Part shown: positions 1-5,193 of the stretch, piece after piece
Position numbering within the stretch: the stretch's first letter is position 1
How the letters are laid out: each line of letters opens with the position of its first letter
Assembly (NCBI GenBank): GCA_964422155.1
Contig: CAYQZZ010000102.1
Coordinates: forward strand, 1-5,336
DNA: 5,336 nt
From: JBGPRB01 sp964422155
Lineage (GTDB): Bacteria; Chloroflexota; Dehalococcoidia; Dehalococcoidales; RBG-16-60-22
Reading direction: 5' to 3'
Position numbers and translations under genes: made by a program
The notes under the pieces: generated by a model
The model's database searches: none
What the model was told of the DNA's origin: nothing
The model's input: the letters and a program-made list of their open reading frames with translations, nothing else

Positions 1-1
1 G

Positions 2-511
2 GGCGACCTTATTTATATTATCGGTGCCACTTATAAGGAGCTGGGCGGTTCGCATTACTACGCAATTCGCGGTCATGTGGGTAATAGCGTCCCGAAGGTC
101 TATCCGGAAAAAGGGAAGAAACTTATGAATGCCCTTTCTCTAGCCATGAATAAAGGATTAGTAAAAGCCTGCCATGACTTAAGCGAGGGGGGCATCGGGG
201 TAGCGGCGGCAGAGATGGCTTTTGCTGGCGGACTCGGCATGACCATTTATTTGAAGGATGTCCCGCTGGCGGAATCTATTGAGCGTGACGATTTTATCCT
301 CTTCTCAGAGTCCAACACCCGCTTTATTACGGAGGTAGCCCCGGAAAAGAAGAAGGATTTTGAGAAAGCCATGTCCGGTATTGACTTCGCTGAAATCGGG
401 CTGGTGATAGATAACAAAAAATTCGAGGTTTATGGTCGTAATGGTAAGGTGGTACTATCCGCCTCCATTAACGAACTGAAAGAAGCGTGGCAGAAATCAT
501 TGAGATGGTAG
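2..511 (+). CDS. purL: Phosphoribosylformylglycinamidine synthase subunit PurL, C-terminal part (5' end outside window)
   Basis: This is the last 169 residues of the large FGAM synthetase subunit, which converts FGAR to FGAM with ATP and ammonia delivered by PurQ in cytosolic purine synthesis. The frame is open from base 2 and ends at TAG 509-511, so the GTG at 77 is an internal codon and not a start. Seen in the fragment: GATYKELGGS (residues 8-17), the family signature CHDLSEGG (57-64) followed by AAAEMAFAGG (68-77), and FSESNTRF (101-108). These are the order and spacing of the second AIRS-like C-terminal domain of PurL. No frameshift or premature stop is visible. The partner purQ follows on the same strand after 134 bases, so the assignment is supported by context. 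No purS is visible; it may lie upstream or be fused to the missing N-terminus. Confidence 0.93.
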   Translation, partial: GDLIYIIGATYKELGGSHYYAIRGHVGNSVPKVYPEKGKKLMNALSLAMNKGLVKACHDLSEGGIGVAAAEMAFAGGLGMTIYLKDVPLAESIERDDFILFSESNTRFITEVAPEKKKDFEKAMSGIDFAEIGLVIDNKKFEVYGRNGKVVLSASINELKEAWQKSLRW

Positions 512-532
512 GGATAACTTGAATATATAAAG

Positions 533-572
533 AAAAGAACCCCATAAGGACGGAACCTTATAGGGCGCTTTT
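533..572 (+). terminator. Intrinsic terminator-like hairpin between purL and purQ
   Basis: ATAAGG (544-549) pairs with CCTTAT (556-561) around the six-base loop ACGGAA. CCC (541-543) pairs with GGG (563-565) past one bulged A, and AAAAG (533-537) pairs with CTTTT (568-572) across a small internal loop. That gives about 14 pairs with an A-rich 5' side and a T-rich 3' side, the shape of an intrinsic terminator. The T tract is short (four T then CG), so termination may be partial. The complement also reads into a T-rich run, so it could work in both directions. It lies 21 bases after the purL stop. Read by eye only, without an energy calculation. Confidence 0.5.
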
Positions 573-598
573 CGTCGAAATTCTATGTATATTATAAT
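571..598 (+). promoter_or_regulatory. Candidate purQ promoter (consensus -10, weak -35)
   Basis: A perfect TATAAT lies at 593-598, 48 bases before the chosen purQ ATG, in an AT-rich stretch just after the hairpin. No good -35 box sits at the usual distance. At that place there is instead a nine-base palindrome, TTCGTCGAA (571-579), which could be an operator but may be chance. If used, transcription would start near 604-606, which would rule out the upstream in-frame ATG at 601 as a start. Confidence 0.4.
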
Positions 599-645
599 GT
601 ATGTATGTAGGTATGTCAAGGGGAAAAAGGAATAAAAAGGATAAA

Positions 646-1416
646 ATGTCAAAAGTAAAAACACTCATGCTTCGCGCCCCCGGTACCAACCGTGACGGTG
701 ATACCCAGGTCGCCTTTGAACAGGCTGGTGCCGAGGTCAACTCGGCGCTGGTCAATGAACTTTTACGCAGGGAGAAGCGCCTGTCCGACTATCATATCAT
801 GGTTATACCCGGAGGTTTCACCTACGGCGATGATATATCCGCCGGCAAAATCATGGCCAATGAAATCAGGTTGAGGCTGGGAGAGGATATTCAGAAGTTC
901 GTTGACGATGGACGGCTTATCCTTGGCATCTGTAACGGTTTCCAGGTACTGGTGAAAACGGGCATTCTCCCCGGTCCGCCGATTCAGGGCGCACAGCCGG
1001 TTACGCTCACCAACAACGATTCCGGTAAGTTCGAGTGCCGGTGGGTCTATCTAAAGGTCAATAAAAAAAGCCCCTGTGTCTTTACACGGGGGATGCGGGG
1101 CATGTATGTCCCCATAGCCCACGGCGAAGGCAAGCTGGTTACCGAGTCGGGTGTACTGGAAAACCTGAATATCGTCGTGCAGTACGTCGATGAAAAGGGG
1201 AAAGCGTTGGCGGGCTATCCATATAATCCCAACGGCTCGGTGAAGGACATCGCCGGTATCTGTGATGCTTCCGGCCGTATCTTTGGCTTGATGCCCCACC
1301 CGGAGGACTTTATCCGCTGGACGCAGCACCCCCGCTGGACGAGAGAAAAGCCGCGGAAAGTCGGCGACGGCCTGCAGGTATTTATCAATGCCGTAGCCTG
1401 GGCGAAGGGTATTTAA
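646..1416 (+). CDS. purQ: Phosphoribosylformylglycinamidine synthase glutaminase subunit PurQ
   Basis: PurQ is the class I glutamine amidotransferase subunit that hydrolyses glutamine and passes ammonia to PurL for FGAM formation. The 256-residue protein shows VIPGGFTYGDDISAGK (53-68), the nucleophile elbow GICNGFQ with Cys96, PNGSVKDIAGICD (195-207), and GLMPHPED with catalytic His218 and Glu220. I chose ATG 646 because AAGGA (637-641) sits four bases before it and the protein then begins SKVKTLMLRAPGTNRDG, typical of the family. The in-frame ATG at 601 would add 15 Lys/Arg-rich residues and overlaps the likely transcription start. The protein is longer than the roughly 227-residue Bacillus-type PurQ. 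The extra length includes a C-terminal QHPRWTRE segment (227-234) that I associate with the long PurQ class. It converges on acpP with 39 bases between the stops. Confidence 0.95.
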   Translation: MSKVKTLMLRAPGTNRDGDTQVAFEQAGAEVNSALVNELLRREKRLSDYHIMVIPGGFTYGDDISAGKIMANEIRLRLGEDIQKFVDDGRLILGICNGFQVLVKTGILPGPPIQGAQPVTLTNNDSGKFECRWVYLKVNKKSPCVFTRGMRGMYVPIAHGEGKLVTESGVLENLNIVVQYVDEKGKALAGYPYNPNGSVKDIAGICDASGRIFGLMPHPEDFIRWTQHPRWTREKPRKVGDGLQVFINAVAWAKGI

Positions 1417-1418
1417 AT

Positions 1419-1456
1419 AGCCCGCCGGTCTCTGGATGTACGGACGGAAACGGGCT
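1419..1456. terminator. Possible bidirectional terminator between convergent purQ and acpP
   Basis: AGCCCG (1419-1424) and CGGGCT (1451-1456) are perfect inverted repeats in the only space between the converging genes. Next to them CCG (1425-1427) can pair with CGG (1445-1447) past a bulged AAA. The loop is long and neither side has a real T run; the minus direction reads into ATTTAAAT. The right arm touches the acpP stop codon. Position favours a terminator, but the structure is weak. Confidence 0.35.
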
Positions 1457-1713
1457 TAGCTTTCAACCCCCTGGTCTTTCAGATAGTCGATAGCATCCTG
1501 GATGGTTACTATTTTCTCGGCGGCCTCATCCGGTATCTCGATTTTCCGTTCCGTGGTGCTGAATGTCTCTTCCAGGGACATGATAAGCTCGACCAGGTCA
1601 AGTGAATCGGCGCCTAAATCCTCAACAAAGCTAGCTGTGGGTACCACGTCCTTTCCCTCGACGCCAAGCTGTTCCACAACTATCGCTTTTATTTTATCAA
1701 AGACAGTTGCCAC
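1456..1713 (-). CDS. acpP: Acyl carrier protein
   Basis: A small acidic carrier of growing acyl chains in type II fatty acid synthesis. Ser37 in GADSLDL (34-40) is the 4'-phosphopantetheine attachment site, preceded by the typical SFVEDL. The protein ends with the helix III/IV pattern IPDEAAEKI and IQDAIDYL. At 85 residues it is longer than E. coli AcpP (77 plus Met). The difference is mostly about five extra residues after Phe51, where STTERKI replaces the short link before EIPDE. The start is GTG at 1713, preceded by a strong purine-rich AAAAGGGGG ribosome site. It lies 24 bases downstream of nusB on the same strand, so the two are probably co-transcribed. The gene is complete. Confidence 0.95.
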   Translation of the reverse strand: MATVFDKIKAIVVEQLGVEGKDVVPTASFVEDLGADSLDLVELIMSLEETFSTTERKIEIPDEAAEKIVTIQDAIDYLKDQGVES

Positions 1714-1737
1714 TTTTTCCCCCTTTTCAAGAGCTTT

Positions 1738-2148
1738 CTAGCGGCTGGCCAGTGCACTAACCGACCCCAGGACCCCGTTGACAAATTTGGACGAGCTATC
1801 ACTGCCAAAAGTCTTGGCCAGCTCAACCGCTTCGTTCACAGCTACTTTAACCGGTACTTTATTATCGAATAAAATCTCGAAGATTGCAAGTCTGAGTATG
1901 TTTCGGTCGACTATCGCTATCTGGTCCACCGGCCAGGCCGGGGCGAATCTCCGGATATTGCCGTCGATTTCATCCTTGTTCTTGATGGTGCCGCTTACCA
2001 GAGAGCGGACGAACTCTTTGTTTTCCTCGGACAGGTTTGTTTCAGACAGAAGGCGCTCTGCCACTGTCTCGGGACGGCGTGCCGCGGAGTCCACCTCGTA
2101 TAAAGCCTGCAGGGCGATAGTCCTGGCCTTGTGTCTTGTCCCTGTCAT
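1738..2148 (-). CDS. nusB: Transcription antitermination factor NusB
   Basis: NusB is a small all-helical RNA-binding protein that with NusE (S10) binds boxA RNA and supports antitermination, above all in rRNA operons. The 136-residue length matches the family (139 in E. coli). The N-terminal arginine-rich helix reads RHKARTIALQALYEVD (5-20). The C-terminal signature appears as DRNILRLAIFEIL (81-93), VPVKVAVNEAVELAKTFG (98-115) and KFVNGVLG (121-128). The ATG start at 2148 gives the expected N-terminus. AGGA lies 11 bases upstream, a little far, which hints at modest initiation. It is first in a minus-strand pair with acpP and divergent from nadK. Confidence 0.95.
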   Translation of the reverse strand: MTGTRHKARTIALQALYEVDSAARRPETVAERLLSETNLSEENKEFVRSLVSGTIKNKDEIDGNIRRFAPAWPVDQIAIVDRNILRLAIFEILFDNKVPVKVAVNEAVELAKTFGSDSSSKFVNGVLGSVSALASR

Positions 2149-2171
2149 GATTGTTAACGTCCTGAGTAAAT

Positions 2172-2200
2172 ATTATATCATAATGCAGAAGGGGCGAGAA
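2172..2200 (-). promoter_or_regulatory. Extended -10 promoter for nusB-acpP
   Basis: On the minus strand TGATATAAT (2180 to 2172) is a perfect -10 hexamer with the TGn extension, which can act without a good -35. The hexamer 17 bases upstream is TTCTCG (2200-2195), matching the consensus at only three positions. Predicted transcription start is near 2165, leaving a leader of about 17 bases that still includes the AGGA at 2160-2163. Confidence 0.55.
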
Positions 2201-2220
2201 ATAGTCTTATACTGTCCTGC

Positions 2221-2250
2221 TTGACACTGTGAATAAGGAATTGCTACACT
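2221..2250 (+). promoter_or_regulatory. Sigma-70-type promoter for nadK
   Basis: A perfect TTGACA (2221-2226) is followed after 18 bases by TACACT (2245-2250), which matches four of six -10 positions and carries the extension TGC at 2242-2244. Transcription would start near 2257, giving a leader of about 45 bases. The promoter is back to back with the nusB promoter, their -35 regions about 20 bases apart. Confidence 0.55.
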
Positions 2251-2301
2251 TCTCTTGTTTCCATTGAATTCGCATGAGACGGATGGTACAAGGTATTAGC
2301 T

Positions 2302-3153
2302 GTGAAAAAAGTTGGCATTCTCTATCACCCCAAGGTTGAAACTACCCGGATTAAAGCCAGGGAGCTGGAGGGCTTTTTAAAGTCGAAAGGGGTTTCCGTA
2401 TGGGTATGCTCCGCCTGGGATAAGGATAATGCCCGCCTGAAGTTAAACGGCACCGACCTGCTCCTGACGGTTGGCGGAGATGGCACCATTCTTCGGGCGG
2501 TACAGGTGGTGATTCCGGGGTCAACGCCGATAACGGGAATAAATCAGGGAAAGCTCGGCTTTATGACCGAGCTGGATGCCGACGAAGCTATTGAAAAGCT
2601 GCCGTCATTGCTCGATGATAAAGGCTGGATTGATGAGCGGGCGATGCTTCAGGCAGAGCTGGCTTCCTCCGGTCGGGAGCCCCGCGTATTTCATGCCCTG
2701 AATGATGTTGTCGTGGCGCGGGGTGAAATCGCCCGATTAATTAGGGTCGAGGCAAGTATTGACGGGCAGCTCCTGACCACCTATAAGACCGATGGCATCA
2801 TTGTGGCGACAGCCACCGGCAGCACCGGCTACGCGCTGGCGGCCCGGGGACCCATCCTCTATCCGCAGTCGCGCGACTTCCTGCTGGTGCCGATAGCCCC
2901 TCACCTCAGTCCGGCTTATCCCCTGGTCATATCGGAGACGGCCGAGGTTGTACTGCGTCTTGATACATATCATGCCGCTACGTTGAGTGTAGACGGACAT
3001 ATAAACTTGCCTTTATCGAATGGTGACACGATAATTATAAGGCGGAGTCCCCACGTAGCCCGGTTCTGGAGAATCCGCCCCGAAGGGTCGTTCTATAGTT
3101 CTCTGGAAGATAAATTGAAAGGAAAACAAGGTGAGTCAGGTAGAAAAAGCTAG
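2302..3153 (+). CDS. nadK: NAD kinase (ATP/polyphosphate-dependent)
   Basis: NAD kinase phosphorylates NAD to NADP and is the only known route to NADP. The 283-residue protein shows the family motifs in order: GGDGT (58-62), GINQGKLGF (79-87), LNDVVV (133-138), DGIIVATATGSTGYAL (164-179) and SVDGH (229-233). Compared with the usual GSTAY..AGGP pattern it reads GSTGY..AARGP, with Arg182 where Gly is common; this is a mild variation and not a lost catalytic residue. The start is GTG with AAGG at 2290-2293, and the N-terminus KKVGILYHP is typical. The last 23 bases overlap the start of the next gene in another frame, which suggests translational coupling. Confidence 0.96.
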   Translation: MKKVGILYHPKVETTRIKARELEGFLKSKGVSVWVCSAWDKDNARLKLNGTDLLLTVGGDGTILRAVQVVIPGSTPITGINQGKLGFMTELDADEAIEKLPSLLDDKGWIDERAMLQAELASSGREPRVFHALNDVVVARGEIARLIRVEASIDGQLLTTYKTDGIIVATATGSTGYALAARGPILYPQSRDFLLVPIAPHLSPAYPLVISETAEVVLRLDTYHAATLSVDGHINLPLSNGDTIIIRRSPHVARFWRIRPEGSFYSSLEDKLKGKQGESGRKS

Positions 3154-3567
3154 AATCCCGGATGTACCCCAGATACATAAGTTGATTAACGACTTTGCCG
3201 ATAAAGGGCAGATGCTGGCCCGTCCGTTGAGTGAGATATATGAGGGCATACGCGACTTCTTTGTTATCAGGAAAGGTGAGAAGGTGATTGCCTGCGCTGC
3301 ACTTCACGTCAGCTGGTCGGACATTGCCGAAATCAGGTCGGTCGCTGTGGCCGAGGACAGCCAGAAGAAAGGTCTGGGAGCCGGGCTGGTGGCAGCCTGT
3401 CTCAAGGAAGCTGAGGGCCTCGGTATCAAGACCGTCTTCTGCTTTACCTACAAGCCAGGATTTTTTAAACGGCACAATTTTGTTGATATCGATAAGATGG
3501 AGCTGCCGCGTAAGGTCTGGACGGACTGCTTTCGGTGCCCCAAGTTCCCCAACTGCGATGAGACCGC
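3131..3567 (+). CDS. GNAT acetyltransferase, stand-alone N-acetylglutamate synthase-like (3' end lost in N gap)
   Basis: The 146 visible residues form a nearly whole GNAT domain. The acetyl-CoA pyrophosphate loop is QKKGLG (78-83), preceded by the beta-4 strand EIRSVAVAED (67-76). The opening RIPDVPQIHKLINDFAD, RPLSEIYEGIRDFFV (31-45) and the tail DCFRCPKFPNCDETA (132-146) resemble the short ArgA-like proteins that acetylate glutamate for arginine synthesis without an amino-acid-kinase domain. That substrate is inferred from resemblance only; no other arg gene is in view. The tail carries Cys133, Cys136 and Cys142, a possible metal or redox site. The start is GTG 3131 with AAAGGA at 3118-3123. 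The last codon is GCN, which is Ala whatever the missing base. Probably only a few residues are missing before the stop. Confidence 0.85.
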
Positions 3568-3667
3568 NNNNNNNNNNNNNNNNNNNNNNNNNNNNNNNNN
3601 NNNNNNNNNNNNNNNNNNNNNNNNNNNNNNNNNNNNNNNNNNNNNNNNNNNNNNNNNNNNNNNNNNN
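3568..3667. other. Assembly gap of exactly 100 N
   Basis: One hundred unknown bases, the conventional filler for a scaffold gap of unknown size. It separates the GNAT C-terminus from the Nudix N-terminal part. The reading frame happens to stay open across it, but this has no meaning because the true length is unknown. Confidence 0.98.
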
Positions 3668-4117
3668 GGACGCCGCAGCACGCGGGAGATTGTCGAGCAT
3701 GCCGACTGCATCGGTGTGGTCGCCGTGGATGACGATGATAATGTTCTCATGGTAAAACAATACCGCCTGGCAGCCGGGAAAGAACTGCTGGAAATTCCTG
3801 CGGGTGGTATCGATGACGGGGAAGACGCTGAAACAGCCGTGATAAGGGAAATGCAGGAGGAGACAGGCTTCCGGCCGCAGAGGGTGGAGCGTTTATGTGA
3901 TTTCTATTTATCGCCGGGCTTCTGCAGCGAGTTTCTTCATCTTTACCTGGCGATGGACCTGAAACCTGACCCTCTCGATGCTGAGGATACCGTCGGAATC
4001 GAGCTGATTCGCGTGCCCGTGGCGCAGATTCCCGACCTGCTGGCTTCGGGTAAAATCGAAGATGCCAAAAGCTTCGCCGGCCTGCTGTATTTCCTTGAAT
4101 ATCGCAAAACGCATTAG
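3668..4117 (+). CDS. Nudix hydrolase, ADP-ribose pyrophosphatase type (5' end lost in N gap)
   Basis: The 149 visible residues carry a complete Nudix box, GX5EX7REUXEEXGU, running from Gly46 through Glu52 to REMQEETGF (60-68); its glutamates bind the catalytic Mg2+. The strand VKQYRLAAGKELLEIPAG (29-46) and the downstream YLSPGFCSEFLHLYLA (80-95) are the pattern of ADP-ribose pyrophosphatases (NudF-like), which split ADP-ribose to AMP and ribose-5-phosphate. The fragment opens with EIVEHADCIGVVAV (8-20 region), close to the start of the fold, so perhaps 20-35 N-terminal residues and the start codon are lost. It ends at TAG 4115-4117. It follows nadK and the GNAT gene on the same strand. Family confidence is high; the exact substrate is not proven. 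Confidence 0.9.
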   Translation, partial: GRRSTREIVEHADCIGVVAVDDDDNVLMVKQYRLAAGKELLEIPAGGIDDGEDAETAVIREMQEETGFRPQRVERLCDFYLSPGFCSEFLHLYLAMDLKPDPLDAEDTVGIELIRVPVAQIPDLLASGKIEDAKSFAGLLYFLEYRKTH

Positions 4118-4130
4118 ATATGCCGTTCCT

Positions 4131-4174
4131 GTCATTGTGAGGAGTCCCGACTTGTCGGGATGACGAAGCAATCC
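4131..4174. repeat. Small palindromic intergenic repeat (CATTG...CAAT type)
   Basis: A perfect stem TCCCGAC (4145-4151) / GTCGGGA (4154-4160) with a two-base TT spacer is flanked by TCATTGTGAGGAG on the left and TGACGAAGCAATCC on the right. ATTG (4134-4137) and CAAT (4169-4172) are inverted. Short elements that start GTCATTGCGAGGAG and end GACGAAGCAATC are, as I remember them, dispersed in intergenic regions of many draft bacterial genomes. With one copy in view, repeat status is inferred. It begins 13 bases after the Nudix stop and could also act as a stem at the 3' end of that transcript, although no T run follows. Confidence 0.55.
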
Positions 4175-4188
4175 GCCTGAATACTTCT

Positions 4189-4313
4189 AATAACCAAGAT
4201 ACAAGAAACAATAACCAAACAATGACCAATAACCAAATTCTAATAACCAAACGAGTTTATATTGTTTGGTGATTAAATATTGAAATATGTTTGGAATTTG
4301 TATCTTGGTTATT
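4189..4313. repeat. AT-rich imperfect inverted repeat built from AATAACCAA units (MITE-like)
   Basis: The 16-base ends AATAACCAAGATACAA (4189-4204) and TTGTATCTTGGTTATT (4298-4313) are exact inverted repeats. At the centre AATAACCAAAC (4242-4252) pairs with GTTTGGTGATT (4264-4274) with one mismatch around an 11-base loop. The left half holds five AATRACCAA units, at 4189, 4210, 4221, 4228 and 4242, unevenly spaced. The right half holds inverted, more diverged versions. The element is about 125 bases with no coding capacity and is much more AT-rich than its neighbours. Its architecture is that of a palindromic dispersed repeat or non-autonomous element. No clear target duplication was found. 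It fills most of the convergent Nudix/HIT spacer. Confidence 0.6.
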
Positions 4314-4325
4314 GGTACTTACACT

Positions 4326-4685
4326 CTAGTGTTCCCACCGCAATCGCCGGCCCCCCATAAGGTGCATGTGAAGGTGAGGCACCAGTTGCCCGGCATCGGC
4401 GCCGCTATTGATGGTAAGCCGGTACCCTTTTTCAGAGAGGCCCTGCTCTTTTGCCATCCGGTTGGCCACCGCCACCATCTTCCCCACCAGCGGTATATCG
4501 GCATCGGCCATATGCGCCAGCGAAGGTATGTGTTTCAGGGAAACTACGAGCAGGTGTACAGGCGTTATCGGATTGATATCGGGGAAAACAAAGACATCCT
4601 CGTCTCTATAGAGGATTTTCGATGGTATTTCCCCGCTAGCAATCTTGCAGAAGACGCAATCCGTCTGGCTCTGTTTGGGGTTCAT
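4326..4685 (-). CDS. HIT-family (histidine triad) nucleotide-binding protein
   Basis: A 119-residue protein of the HINT branch of the HIT family, which hydrolyse or transfer from nucleoside phosphoramidates and related AMP conjugates. The triad is HLHMHLMGG (104-112), with His104, His106 and His108. The N-terminus CVFCKIASGEIPSKILY (10-26) has the Cys10/Cys13 pair common in bacterial HINT proteins, and the conserved core FPDINPITPVHLLVV (34-48) is present. Length is normal and the gene is complete. The ATG at 4685 follows GGGG (4697-4694) at eight bases, a weak ribosome site. It lies 21 bases after the flavin-barrel gene, so the two are probably one transcript. Physiological substrate is unknown. 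Confidence 0.94.
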   Translation of the reverse strand: MNPKQSQTDCVFCKIASGEIPSKILYRDEDVFVFPDINPITPVHLLVVSLKHIPSLAHMADADIPLVGKMVAVANRMAKEQGLSEKGYRLTINSGADAGQLVPHLHMHLMGGRRLRWEH

Positions 4686-4706
4686 TAATATCGCCCCATT
4701 TCATAT

Positions 4707-5129
4707 TTATAAATCTATCCAGGTCTTGGGAGCTCCGGGCGGGCTCGGCGGTCCCTTCATATCCATGACGGTGGCTTTGCCTTTCTTTAAGTTGAAAACA
4801 CCCACGTAGTCCCACCCCTCCTTTTCCACCCCCGGTTTGTAAAATGGGCGTTTTTCCGTTATTTCCTTTTTGAGTGCCATGTCCGTCACCGGCTGCATTC
4901 GACCGCTGACCCTTAACTGGATACTGCCGGCGTGATAACACAACTCGGTTTCAGGATTTTTGACTAGTTGTTTGTAAACGTCTTTAGGCGTTTGCATGGA
5001 AAAGATAATGCCGTTTTCGTCTGCCCGGTATGTTCCCATGGCGCGAACGTGCGGTTTATTGCCTTCCACTGTAGCCATGTAAGCTGTCGGGTTAGCAGTG
5101 ATGAATGCCAGTATTTCTTTTTTATCCAT
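4707..5129 (-). CDS. Pyridoxamine 5'-phosphate oxidase-like, FMN-binding split beta-barrel protein
   Basis: The 140-residue protein resembles the small split-barrel flavin proteins annotated as pyridoxamine 5'-phosphate oxidase family. The opening MDKKEILAFITANPTAYMAT followed by PHVRAMGTYR (26-35), IIFSMQTPKDVYKQL (41-55), ELCYHAG (62-68) and IQLRVSGRM (70-78) gives the usual order of barrel strands and presumed FMN-contact region. The C-terminus has GWDYVGVFNLKKGKATVMD (105-123) and a proline-rich end, KGPPSPPGAPKTW. Such proteins in anaerobes are mostly uncharacterised; actual PNP oxidase activity is unlikely to follow from family name alone. The start ATG 5129 has an excellent AAGGAG seven bases upstream (5142-5137). 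It is followed by the HIT gene. Confidence 0.85.
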   Translation of the reverse strand: MDKKEILAFITANPTAYMATVEGNKPHVRAMGTYRADENGIIFSMQTPKDVYKQLVKNPETELCYHAGSIQLRVSGRMQPVTDMALKKEITEKRPFYKPGVEKEGWDYVGVFNLKKGKATVMDMKGPPSPPGAPKTWIDL

Positions 5130-5164
5130 AATGATACTCCTTCGTTATTTGATATTGCAGAGGA

Positions 5165-5193
5165 ATTTTATCACATACGCTTGATTACTTCAA
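5165..5193 (-). promoter_or_regulatory. Candidate promoter for the flavin-barrel/HIT pair
   Basis: On the minus strand TTGAAG (5193-5188) is followed after 17 bases by TAAAAT (5170-5165), which carries the extension TGA (5173-5171). Both hexamers match consensus well (four and five of six). The -35 box overlaps the stop codon of the upstream dehydrogenase. Transcription would begin near 5158, about 29 bases before the ATG, keeping the AAGGAG ribosome site. Confidence 0.5.

Noticed and set aside
77..511. GTG at 77 as the start of a short independent protein
   Set aside because: The frame is open upstream to the window edge and the residues before 77 match PurL, so this is an internal valine codon.
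601..645. Upstream in-frame ATG at 601 extending purQ by 15 residues
   Set aside because: It lies at or before the likely transcription start, has no ribosome site, and adds a Lys/Arg-rich stretch not expected in PurQ. ATG 646 has AAGGA at proper distance and gives the usual N-terminus.
512..645. Purine or other riboswitch upstream of purQ
   Set aside because: Only one simple hairpin is visible and it lies before the candidate transcription start. No three-way junction or conserved riboswitch loops are seen.
1778..2224. Plus-strand open frame of 148 residues opposite nusB
   Set aside because: Ser/Thr-rich shadow of nusB in the antisense frame; nusB itself is fully supported by motifs and length.
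3035..3760. Minus-strand open frame of 241 residues spanning the N gap
   Set aside because: It is opposite nadK, GNAT and Nudix coding sequence and is kept open only by the 100 unknown bases.
4189..4252. AATAACCAA units considered as a CRISPR-like array
   Set aside because: Units are nine bases with irregular spacing of 7 to 21 bases, no unique spacers of constant length, and no cas genes nearby.
4287..4688. Plus-strand open frame of 133 residues opposite the HIT gene
   Set aside because: It is the antisense shadow of a clear HIT protein, has no recognisable family and no ribosome site, and begins inside the inverted repeat.
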